12,862 nt of DNA from Pseudomonadota bacterium (GTDB taxonomy: Bacteria > Pseudomonadota > Gammaproteobacteria > Pseudomonadales > Azotimanducaceae), in assembly GCA_009936895.1 (NCBI GenBank), contig JAACDS010000260.1, positions 1 through 12,862 on the forward strand, given 5' to 3'. This document shows positions 7,625 through 12,862 of the stretch, piece by piece. The notes below the pieces were generated by a model. That model did no database searches. It was not told the DNA's origin and saw only the letters and a program-made list of their open reading frames with translations. Position 1 is the stretch's first letter. Each line of letters begins with the position of its first letter. The translations under genes and the position numbers were made by a program.

Positions 7625-7981
7625 TTAACCCAGAGCAAAGGTCATGAACGACTGCCGCTGCACTCTCACTGCAAGCACATCGGCTGTTGGGCGATCGACG
7701 ACCTTATTCAATCCCGAGGGCAGTCCCGCTTGGGTGATCAAGGCATTGGCACGCGCTAATTTCGCCGTAGCGGACAGATCCTGTGATCGAGCCGCAAGGG
7801 TCTCGCGCAGCCGCTTACCTGTTTGATCATGGTTGACCTGTTGGACCGCCGTTTTTGAGCCACTCAGGCCTTCATAGGTACCTCTACCCCGCACCGTTTT
7901 TGGCGCGCCCAACCCGACCCGGGCCATATGTTCGGCGGGCGGAACGACAGAATTGGATGACAGCGGTAGCGACATAATCAT
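7625..7981 (-). CDS. Small hypothetical protein, family not recognised
   Basis: This is a 118-residue open frame on the same strand as its neighbours, with G/C-rich third codon positions similar to theirs, which supports real coding. The protein is basic and soluble, without a signal peptide, membrane segment or cysteine. A middle part (about residues 50-90: NHDQTGKRLRETL, SATAKLARANALI) looks helical. I recognise no family. The start is uncertain: ATGs at 7981 and 7975 both lack a good Shine-Dalgarno, and an in-frame TAG lies close upstream. It is 80 nt before the sulfatase and 111 nt after the DUF427 gene, so it may be transcribed with them. Confidence 0.55.
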   Translation of the reverse strand: MIMSLPLSSNSVVPPAEHMARVGLGAPKTVRGRGTYEGLSGSKTAVQQVNHDQTGKRLRETLAARSQDLSATAKLARANALITQAGLPSGLNKVVDRPTADVLAVRVQRQSFMTFALG

Positions 7982-8009
7982 AAAACGGCCAAAGACCGGG
8001 CAAGTCTAG

Positions 8010-8039
8010 CCGATTTTATCTTCTTTTGCGTAAAACCGG
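8010..8039 (-). terminator. Possible hairpin in the gap after the DUF427 gene
   Basis: On the minus strand CCGGTTTTA and TAAAATCGG can form a 9-bp stem with one G-U wobble around a 12-nt A-rich loop, about 54 nt after the DUF427 stop codon. No T-tract follows it. It could end or attenuate the SDR/DUF427 transcript. The 111-bp gap 7982-8092 shows nothing else convincing. Confidence 0.2.
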
Positions 8040-8092
8040 CCATGCAAGCGGCAATTGCGTGCCATCTTCAGCTAACCCGTTGACCTCGGTCC

Positions 8093-8617
8093 CTACCAGC
8101 CTGAGCGACCGGGCTCCCCCTTGTAGGGACCCACAATTTCATCCGTCACCCAGCCTCCATAAAAGCCACCGGCTTGGGCTCGCACGGTCTGACCTGCCAC
8201 CACACAGCGGCATTCCGCCGGGTAAAAGGCATACCAGCCTGCGACTTCCGCGAAGGCTTGGGTGGGTTTGGGGTAACGCCACGCCAGACGCTGGTCTTGG
8301 TAGCAAAAGTATTCGGCCTGTCCTTTCCATTCGCAGTACGAGGCGCCATCCACCGGTTTCAGCGCAACCTTAAGGGCGCTCGGCGGCAAATAAAACGTTG
8401 GCGGGCTAGCAGTTTCTAACACCCGCTTGCTGTTACTGCAGGCCGCCACCAAGGTGCCGTCAGCGGCAAACACCTGCACTTCACGCGGATCATCTACGAT
8501 GGCCGGTGGCCGGGGATAATCCCATACTGATTCCTCACCGGGTCCAGGCTCCAGCGCGAAATCCGGGCGCTTCTGACCCGTATGCTGCCATCCGTAAGTG
8601 TTGGGCTTGTCGCTCAT
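8093..8617 (-). CDS. DUF427 domain-containing protein
   Basis: This 174-residue protein carries the DUF427 (PF04248) pattern: ESVWDYPRPP (29-38), a short strand pair with ADGTLVA, a conserved RVLETASPPTFYLPP (65-79), then YCEWKGQAEYF (94-104), AWRYPKP (112-118) and GWYAFYP (127-133). The last set includes the conserved Cys-x-Trp-Lys-Gly. The fold is a small beta barrel, and I know of no established biochemical function for the family. Members are usually cytosolic and often stand near oxidoreductase genes. The start at 8617 is only 3 nt beyond the SDR stop codon, with GGAG 8 nt upstream inside the end of the SDR gene, so the two form a tightly coupled operon. Confidence 0.88.
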   Translation of the reverse strand: MSDKPNTYGWQHTGQKRPDFALEPGPGEESVWDYPRPPAIVDDPREVQVFAADGTLVAACSNSKRVLETASPPTFYLPPSALKVALKPVDGASYCEWKGQAEYFCYQDQRLAWRYPKPTQAFAEVAGWYAFYPAECRCVVAGQTVRAQAGGFYGGWVTDEIVGPYKGEPGRSGW

Positions 8618-8620
8618 TCG

Positions 8621-9724
8621 TTAAACTCCATGAGAAAGTGGTTCGAGTGATTGGGCAGGCTTGAAGCCATCGCGAAGCAAAGGCTTGACCTTGGCGACGG
8701 ACAACAGCGACTCAACGCAATCTCGAATGGACTCGTCTAACGGTCGGAACGTCGCCCCGGTGACCGAGCAAATTCGATCATTGCGCAGCTCGCACTGTGC
8801 CCAGATAGCCCGCATTTCTGCTTCTCTGGCCTGAATGCGTTCTGGAAAGTTATCCGTGACCTCGGGTGTCGCGTGTCCCAGCTCAGGCAGCAGGCGATCA
8901 ATGGACGCGCAAACATCCTCTACGTTTCGTGTGTCCGTAGACCAAGCAATGTATCGCTCACCGTTTTGGACGTTGACGTTTTCCAGCAGGCGAATATGAC
9001 AGTCGGCATCGTCACGAACGTCTACCGTCATCCAGGGACGGTAGGCACCGTTTTGGTAGTACTTGCCAAGTAGCATCATTTCAATATTGTGCTGCCATGG
9101 CCCCATGTCTTTCTGATGCGCTGACAGGATCGGCCCCACGTTGTCTGCCGGGCAAACGCGAATGCAGTCCCAGCCGCCGTGCGCCTCGGCCGCGTCAGTG
9201 AACAGCCGCTCGAGTTCTACCTTACCCATGGAGTAACCTTCGCCGCGCTCGGTGGTGCGCTTGGGGCTTTCCTCGTCTGGATAGCGGTCTTCGTAAAATA
9301 CCGGCCGTCGCACCAGCTCCTGCAAATCCGCCTCGGAGATGATGGCGGCGATGCTGGATGTCACGACCACTCGGTTCACTGTGCCCGAATTGTTGATACT
9401 GGCGATCACATGTTCGCAAACGCCGCGCATGTATTCTGGATCATCGTAAGTGCTTACGTGGGAAACGTGGCAAACGCCCTGACACCCGCTAAAGACATCG
9501 TCAAAGCACCCTGCCTCGTCCAAGTTGGCCGAATGCAAGGTGAGTCGACCCGACGCATAGCCCGGCATCTGTCGCAGAAAATCGGTTTTGGTTCCGTCGT
9601 TAGTGTCCCGCACGCAGGCTCGCACCCGGTAGCCCCGGTCCAACAGGCCGCGGACGACCCAACCACCGATAAAGCCTGCTGCGCCGGTCACCGCCACGGT
9701 ACTACCCTTTGGAACTGGTGCCAT
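8621..9724 (-). CDS. Extended SDR / NAD(P)-dependent epimerase-reductase (dihydroflavonol 4-reductase-like)
   Basis: This 367-residue protein begins with a Rossmann dinucleotide fold: TGAAGFIGG, with the GxxGxxG glycines at 14, 17 and 20. VTSS (121-124) supplies the catalytic Ser, and YSMGK gives Y164 and K168, the Tyr-x-x-x-Lys of extended short-chain dehydrogenases. RACVRD after the second strand (35-40) suggests NADP(H) preference. The arrangement resembles dihydroflavonol-4-reductase and 3-beta-hydroxysteroid dehydrogenase relatives, which act on keto or hydroxy groups; the substrate is unknown. The frame opens at 9760, but ATG 9724 is chosen because AGGGGG lies 8 nt before it and the Rossmann strand starts nearby. 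It heads a pair with the DUF427 gene and is divergent from the selenoprotein candidate. Confidence 0.9.
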   Translation of the reverse strand: MAPVPKGSTVAVTGAAGFIGGWVVRGLLDRGYRVRACVRDTNDGTKTDFLRQMPGYASGRLTLHSANLDEAGCFDDVFSGCQGVCHVSHVSTYDDPEYMRGVCEHVIASINNSGTVNRVVVTSSIAAIISEADLQELVRRPVFYEDRYPDEESPKRTTERGEGYSMGKVELERLFTDAAEAHGGWDCIRVCPADNVGPILSAHQKDMGPWQHNIEMMLLGKYYQNGAYRPWMTVDVRDDADCHIRLLENVNVQNGERYIAWSTDTRNVEDVCASIDRLLPELGHATPEVTDNFPERIQAREAEMRAIWAQCELRNDRICSVTGATFRPLDESIRDCVESLLSVAKVKPLLRDGFKPAQSLEPLSHGV

Positions 9725-9810
9725 GATGTTTTCCCCCTGTTTGACAATGGTTCGAATCAAGCGAACGAATGGTCTTAACCATAGCCTATCGCCGAACAGC
9801 TCACTAGCAT

Positions 9811-9828
9811 CCCAGCCTCGCCGCTGGG
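9811..9828. promoter_or_regulatory. 6-bp inverted repeat in the SDR/selenoprotein divergent region
   Basis: CCCAGC (9811-9816), spacer CTCGCC and GCTGGG (9823-9828) form a perfect dyad between the two divergent genes. It is upstream of the candidate promoter at 9854-9884 and about 87 bp from the SDR start, with no T-tract. It could be an operator for a dimeric regulator or part of the SDR leader RNA; either is inference. Confidence 0.25.
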
Positions 9829-9853
9829 CCTATCACTTACTCCGCTATAAGCC

Positions 9854-9884
9854 GTGGCATTTCGGTGCCCGCTGTCTCTATAAT
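9854..9884 (+). promoter_or_regulatory. Sigma70-like promoter for the selenoprotein candidate
   Basis: A perfect TATAAT -10 box is at 9879-9884. GTGGCA at 9854-9859 matches the -35 consensus at 4 of 6 positions with a 19-bp spacer, slightly long. Transcription would start near 9891, giving a leader of about 50 nt before the ATG at 9940. The -10 element is the strong part of this call. Confidence 0.5.
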
Positions 9885-9939
9885 GTTTTGTCACGCGATC
9901 CGTTACTGCCGTTTACGGCATCACAACAGGGGAAAATTG

Positions 9940-10281
9940 ATGAGTAAAAAAGTCGATTGGTATTACTTTCGCGGGGGATGAACCAGCTGTACCCGAGCAT
10001 CCAAGTTTTTGGAAGCAAGTGAGATTGAGATCAGCGAAACCATTCCAGCAAGCCGAAAATTGCAGCGAGAAGATGCGGCTGCACTGTTAGCCAAGGCGAA
10101 AACCATGGTGGTTTCAAAGGGTAAGAAGGTGACGGAATTTGCCGGCGGCGGCAAGGCGACGGACGAAGCGCTGGATGCGATGCTTGGCAGCACCGGAAAT
10201 CTTCGGGCTCCAACCGCCGTGGTCGGAAAGCATATCATCGTGGGCTTCAACGAAGACACGTACTCTGACGCGCTGAAGTAG
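9940..10281 (+). CDS. Selenocysteine-containing ArsC/glutaredoxin-like thioredoxin-fold protein (TGA at codon 14 read as Sec)
   Basis: The frame runs from ATG 9940 to TAG 10279-10281: 113 residues if the single in-frame TGA (9979-9981) is decoded as selenocysteine. AGGGG lies 7 nt before the ATG. The first strand reads VDWYYFRGG, then U14-T-S-C17-T-R-A, the position and spacing of the CxxC/CxxxR active site of ArsC/Spx-like proteins, with Sec replacing the first Cys. An amphipathic helix follows (SKFLEAS), then a Lys-rich middle. LRAPTAVVG has the cis-Pro at 91, and a closing HIIVGFNEDTYSDAL matches the end of the ArsC-like domain. A SECIS-like hairpin lies downstream at 10000-10013. The likely role is a thiol or selenol redox enzyme in the cytosol; arsenate as substrate is not implied. 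A TTG-started frame from 10009 would lack the active site. Sequencing error or pseudogene are the alternatives. Confidence 0.85.
9997..10016 (+). promoter_or_regulatory. Candidate bacterial SECIS element downstream of the TGA codon
   Basis: TCCAA (10000-10004), loop GTTT (10005-10008) and TTGGA (10009-10013) form a perfect 5-bp stem. After an A-A mismatch (9999/10014) two more pairs, GC (9997-9998) with GC (10015-10016), extend it. The first loop base is G followed by U, and the loop begins 23 nt after the TGA. Bacterial SECIS elements lie within the coding sequence just after UGA, with G in the first two positions of a small apical loop recognised by SelB. The stem is short but otherwise fits. 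Confidence 0.6.
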
Positions 10282-10291
10282 CGCAGCATAC

Positions 10292-10319
10292 CAGTGATCG
10301 GCAGTCCAGCCGGTCACTG
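10292..10319 (+). repeat. 11-bp intercistronic hairpin between selenoprotein candidate and nitroreductase
   Basis: CAGTGATCGGC (10292-10302) pairs with GCCGGTCACTG (10309-10319) over 11 bp with one U-G wobble and a 6-nt loop AGTCCA. It begins 10 nt after the TAG stop and ends 19 nt before the nitroreductase ATG. No T-tract follows, so it may be a weak terminator, an attenuator or an RNA-processing and stability element that sets the expression ratio of the two genes. Confidence 0.45.
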
Positions 10320-10338
10320 CTAATGAAGGTAGACGACT

Positions 10339-10992
10339 ATGAACGTAACCGAAGCCGTCGCATCGCGACGCTCGATTCGAGCCTTTTTGGATACCCCGGT
10401 CAGCGATACCCTGCTGCGGGAGTTGCTGGAAAAATCCGCTAGAGCACCGTCCGGCGGCAACGTACAGCCTTGGCAGGTGCAGGTTTTGAACGGCTCGCGA
10501 TTGCAGGATTTTCAACAGCATCTTGCACAGCAAGATCCCCGGGAAAAGCCGGCTTACGAAATCTACCCTAAGGATCTGCCTTCCCCGTACCGAGACAGCC
10601 GTTTCAAAGTCGGCGAGGACATGTATGGTCTGTTAGGCATTCCAAGAGACGACAGAGCGGGACGTTTCGCTCATCTTGCGCGTAACTTCGAGTTCTTTGG
10701 TGCGCCAGCTGCTTTTTTCTGCCTGATCGACCGAGCCATGGGACAACCTCAGTGGTCAGACCTGGGCATGTTTTTGCAGACCTTTATGCTGTTGGCCCAA
10801 GAGGCTGGGCTGGACACCTGTGCTCAAGAAGCCTGGGCTACCCGACCCCAGGCGGTCACATCGTTTCTGCAGACCCCAGACAACCTCATGCTGTTCTGTG
10901 GCATGGCCATTGGCCATCGGGACCCGGAGGCACCGGTCAACGAACTGGTGTCAGACCGGTTGCCGCTGGATTCTTCGGCCAAATGGGCCTAG
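10339..10992 (+). CDS. Nitroreductase family protein, second copy
   Basis: This 217-residue FMN-type nitroreductase has the phosphate-binding arginines in SRRSIR (9-14) and the signature ARAPSGGNVQPW (34-45). Further on come a GAPAAFFCLIDRAMG strand and the LAQEAGLDTCAQEAW segment that contacts FMN. It is clearly divergent from the copy at 886, with a longer middle containing YRDSRFKVGEDMYGLLGI, and is closer to the nitrobenzoate-reductase-like subgroup in arrangement; the substrate is unknown. GAAGG lies 9 nt before the ATG. It is 57 nt downstream of the selenoprotein candidate on the same strand, with no separate strong promoter seen, so co-transcription is likely. It converges on the phosphatase gene across 50 bp (10993-11042) that holds no clear terminator. 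Confidence 0.9.
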   Translation: MNVTEAVASRRSIRAFLDTPVSDTLLRELLEKSARAPSGGNVQPWQVQVLNGSRLQDFQQHLAQQDPREKPAYEIYPKDLPSPYRDSRFKVGEDMYGLLGIPRDDRAGRFAHLARNFEFFGAPAAFFCLIDRAMGQPQWSDLGMFLQTFMLLAQEAGLDTCAQEAWATRPQAVTSFLQTPDNLMLFCGMAIGHRDPEAPVNELVSDRLPLDSSAKWA

Positions 10993-11042
10993 GCGCAGGC
11001 ATTTCTTCGCGCAGATGTCAGTGAGTGCCTGGCTAATCACGG

Positions 11043-12701
11043 CTAACTGAATCTGCGCTCACCGACGAGGCAGACCATCTCTGGCGAGCTTTGCACGTCG
11101 AAACGCCGATCGAGTACAGTCGATACGAAATGCCACTGATTACGCATGTCCTGAGGCGTTAACGTAATCTCCGACCAACCTCGGCGAGACGTATCCACGT
11201 CAACCAAGCCCGGACTGGCGTCTTTCAGCGCTTGAGCCAGCTCTTCGGCGGGTACCGGCAGATAATTTTCCATGCCCGGGCTGCTGATGCCTGGTGTTCC
11301 CACTTCGACTCCGATAGGCCGCTGCTTGCTGTCACTCAGATCAAATGCCCATGCGTTGTGTGTATCTCCGGCTAGCGCAACGGTATTGGCCTTGGTGTCG
11401 GCCAGCATTTGTGCGATCCGTTCTCGGCATGCGGGATAACCGTCCCAAGCATCCAAATTCAGAGGCAGCCCCTGAGTGCCCAACGCCTGCATGAAGGCCG
11501 CGTATTTTTTGCGCTGCTCAGACATCCCACTTTCGGCAAGCGCAGACTCGGAGATTGTGGGGATGCCGACGTTGCCCATCAGCACCTGCTGGCCCAATAC
11601 CTGCCATGTCGCTCCCCGGCTGGTGCTTTGCGCAACGGAATCGCTCAGCCAACGCTCTTGCTTCGCACCTAACAGCGTACGGCTTGGGTCCTGGAGGTTG
11701 GTCCTGAACGCCTGGAGATCGGGCTTTCGAGGTTCATCGGCGTTGATTTGCGGGAGATACACCATGTCCTTGCCATACTCAAATCCCCGGTCACGACCTT
11801 CCAGCCGCGTATCCAGCATGATCAGGTCAGCCAAATTTCCGACGGCGAAGCGGCGATATATCGGTCCCTGATCACCACTGGCATGAGTTCGAATAGGCAT
11901 CCACTCATCATAGGCCTGACGAGCCGCCCGCATGCGTTGATAAAAGTCGCCCTCACCGTTGTTGTGGTTCTCTGCACCGTCCTGCCATGTGTTGTTCGCC
12001 AGTTCGTGGTCGTCCCAGACGCAAATAAAGGGATGCCGCTGATGCACCGCTTGCAGATCCGGGTCCGTGCGGTAGAGGCCGTATCGCATCCGATAGTCTT
12101 CCAGTGCGATGGTTTCATGTTCTGGCACCACATTGCGCTTAAGCACGTTACGGGCGTAGTCATTGGCATAGCCCGCCTCGGGATACTCATAGATGTAATC
12201 CCCCAGATGCAGGACGACATCCAAGTCAGTGTCGGCCATGTGTCGGTAGGCGTTGAAGAAGCCCTGGGGGTAATTGGAGCACGAAGCCACGCCCATTCGG
12301 AACGAAGGCACTTGGCCTACAGGCAGAGTTTTGGTTCGTCCCGTTTCGCTGGTTACCCCGAGGCTGCTAAAGCGATAAAAGTAGGACATGCCGGGGGCTA
12401 AGCCCGTCGCATCGACTTTCACGATGTAATCGCGCTCGGCCACAGATTTAGACTCGCCCGCCGCGACGACTCGCGTAAAGGCCCGGTCCTGAGCGACCTG
12501 CCACCGTACATTCAAGGTCGTATCTCGATGCTGCGGAATGACGCGAGTCCACAAAATCACGCGGTCGGAGAGCGGATCCCCACTGGCCACGTTATGCGTG
12601 AAATAAGCCGGGGCGCTCTGCTGTTTTGCATAGCCACGGGTCGCCAAAGCCCCCAGACCCAAACCTTGAAGCAGTCGGCGTCGATTGATTCGCGTTGTCA
12701 T
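11043..12701 (-). CDS. phoD: PhoD-type alkaline phosphatase / phosphodiesterase, Tat-exported
   Basis: This 552-residue protein starts with a twin-arginine signal: RRR at 7-9 followed by LLQ and a Gly/Leu/Ala core, with likely cleavage after GYA (residue 25). An N-terminal beta domain begins FTHNVASGDPLSDRVILWTR. The catalytic domain has ASCSNYPQGFF with C141, HLGDYIYEY with D168 and Y171, the metal-binding WDDHE, and GDTHNAWAFDL near the C-terminus. These are hallmarks of PhoD enzymes, which use Fe3+ and Ca2+ to release phosphate from mono- and diesters and act in the periplasm or outside the cell. ATG 12701 is chosen: GGAGGG sits about 5 nt upstream, while the TTG at 12704 is too close. PhoD genes are often under phosphate-starvation control; no Pho box is evident here. 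Confidence 0.93.
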   Translation of the reverse strand: MTTRINRRRLLQGLGLGALATRGYAKQQSAPAYFTHNVASGDPLSDRVILWTRVIPQHRDTTLNVRWQVAQDRAFTRVVAAGESKSVAERDYIVKVDATGLAPGMSYFYRFSSLGVTSETGRTKTLPVGQVPSFRMGVASCSNYPQGFFNAYRHMADTDLDVVLHLGDYIYEYPEAGYANDYARNVLKRNVVPEHETIALEDYRMRYGLYRTDPDLQAVHQRHPFICVWDDHELANNTWQDGAENHNNGEGDFYQRMRAARQAYDEWMPIRTHASGDQGPIYRRFAVGNLADLIMLDTRLEGRDRGFEYGKDMVYLPQINADEPRKPDLQAFRTNLQDPSRTLLGAKQERWLSDSVAQSTSRGATWQVLGQQVLMGNVGIPTISESALAESGMSEQRKKYAAFMQALGTQGLPLNLDAWDGYPACRERIAQMLADTKANTVALAGDTHNAWAFDLSDSKQRPIGVEVGTPGISSPGMENYLPVPAEELAQALKDASPGLVDVDTSRRGWSEITLTPQDMRNQWHFVSTVLDRRFDVQSSPEMVCLVGERRFS

Positions 12702-12752
12702 CAAAACCCTCCCTAGGATTACATGCCAAATTCAGAAGCGTCGCATGATTCT

Positions 12753-12782
12753 ACTATGATGCAGGGTAACAATTGATGACAA
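12753..12782 (-). promoter_or_regulatory. Possible promoter for the PhoD gene
   Basis: On the minus strand TTGTCA (12782-12777, 5 of 6 to the -35 consensus) and CATAGT (12758-12753, 4 of 6 to the -10) are separated by 18 bp, about 50 nt upstream of the ATG at 12701. It is a plausible but not distinctive sigma70 promoter. Confidence 0.3.
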
Positions 12783-12862
12783 TCGAATTACGGTTTGATG
12801 TCTTCCGCTACTGGCGCCTCAATCGCAACCGTTCATCAGGCTTTTTCATAGAGGCGCATCAC
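12776..12862 (+). CDS. Possible 5' end of a gene running out of the window
   Basis: A frame from ATG 12776 stays open for 29 codons to the window edge, divergent from the PhoD gene. AGGG lies 9 nt upstream. The peptide begins MTIELRFDVFRYWRLNRNR and shows no recognisable motif. Its start overlaps the candidate PhoD promoter, which would be normal for divergent genes. It is too short to separate from chance. Confidence 0.3.
   Translation, partial: MTIELRFDVFRYWRLNRNRSSGFFIEAHH

Noticed and set aside
8026..8373. 115-codon plus-strand ORF in the DUF427 region
   Set aside because: It is Pro/Arg/Ser-rich, lies antisense to the DUF427 gene and has no ribosome binding site or motif.
9179..9778. 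199-codon plus-strand ORF
   Set aside because: It is antisense to the SDR gene, whose Rossmann and YxxxK motifs are clear. It has no motif of its own.
9979..9981. TGA as a nonsense mutation making a pseudogene, or as a reassigned sense codon
   Set aside because: Coding character is intact on both sides, the codon lies exactly at the active-site position, and a SECIS-like hairpin follows. TGA ends at least three other genes here (stops at 2480, 4052 and 5967), so reassignment is excluded. A mutation remains the formal alternative.
10009..10281. TTG-started 90-residue ORF taken as the whole gene
   Set aside because: It lacks the redox motif and first strand of its fold and has no ribosome binding site. 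The frame continues upstream through TGA to a proper ATG, ribosome binding site and promoter.
10993..11042. Terminator between the convergent nitroreductase and PhoD genes
   Set aside because: Only a weak 5-bp repeat with a long loop could be drawn and no T-tract is present, so it is not reported as a feature.
11748..12401. 217-codon plus-strand ORF
   Set aside because: It is an antisense shadow of the PhoD gene, a common effect of its codon usage.
1..12862. Mobile elements, CRISPR array, tRNA or rRNA genes
   Set aside because: No terminal inverted repeats with transposase, no regularly spaced repeats and no tRNA or rRNA motifs were seen on either strand.

Overview
This 12.9 kb window of about 55% GC has short intergenic gaps, Shine-Dalgarno starts and mixed operons on both strands. 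It looks like a chromosomal accessory or catabolic region of a heterotrophic, probably marine, gammaproteobacterium. That assignment is inferred from gene style only. No rRNA, tRNA, IS element or CRISPR array is seen.

Layout. (1) At the left edge a secreted-type NAPE-PLD/UlaG-like metallo-beta-lactamase-fold hydrolase runs leftwards out of the window (1-756, minus). (2) Divergent from it is a plus-strand group: FMN nitroreductase (886-1521), a phytanoyl-CoA-dioxygenase-type Fe(II)/2OG oxygenase overlapping its stop codon (1515-2480), a GPH-family sugar/glycoside:cation symporter (2535-4052) and a second PhyH-type oxygenase with a TTG start (4068-4988). This group ends in two tandem hairpins at 4975-5033. 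(3) A minus-strand stretch converges on that point: orthodox extended SDR (9724-8621) and DUF427 protein (8617-8093), an unrecognised small protein (7981-7625), a formylglycine-type sulfatase (7544-5967) and a YghU-type glutathione S-transferase (5885-5028). (4) Divergent from the SDR, and preceded by a near-consensus promoter, a plus-strand pair begins at 9940. Its first gene is an ArsC/glutaredoxin-like thioredoxin-fold gene interrupted by one in-frame TGA, and the second is another nitroreductase (10339-10992). (5) A Tat-exported PhoD-type alkaline phosphatase (12701-11043, minus) converges on that nitroreductase. A possible start of another gene lies at the right edge.

The main discovery is the gene at 9940-10281. 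The TGA at codon 14 falls exactly where the first redox cysteine of a CxxC motif belongs (U-T-S-C). The frame is coding on both sides of it, it has a good ribosome binding site and promoter, and a hairpin with G as the first base of its apical loop lies 23 nt downstream, as expected of a bacterial SECIS element. It is most simply read as a selenocysteine-containing ArsC-like oxidoreductase of 113 residues. A conventional ORF caller would truncate it to a TTG-started 90-residue protein lacking the active site. TGA is an ordinary stop for at least three other genes here, so the code is not reassigned.

Taken together, the gene content (uptake symporter, two hydroxylases, two flavin nitroreductases, GST, SDR, sulfatase, phosphatase) suggests uptake and oxidative or reductive processing of small organic compounds. 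The actual substrate cannot be read from the sequence.
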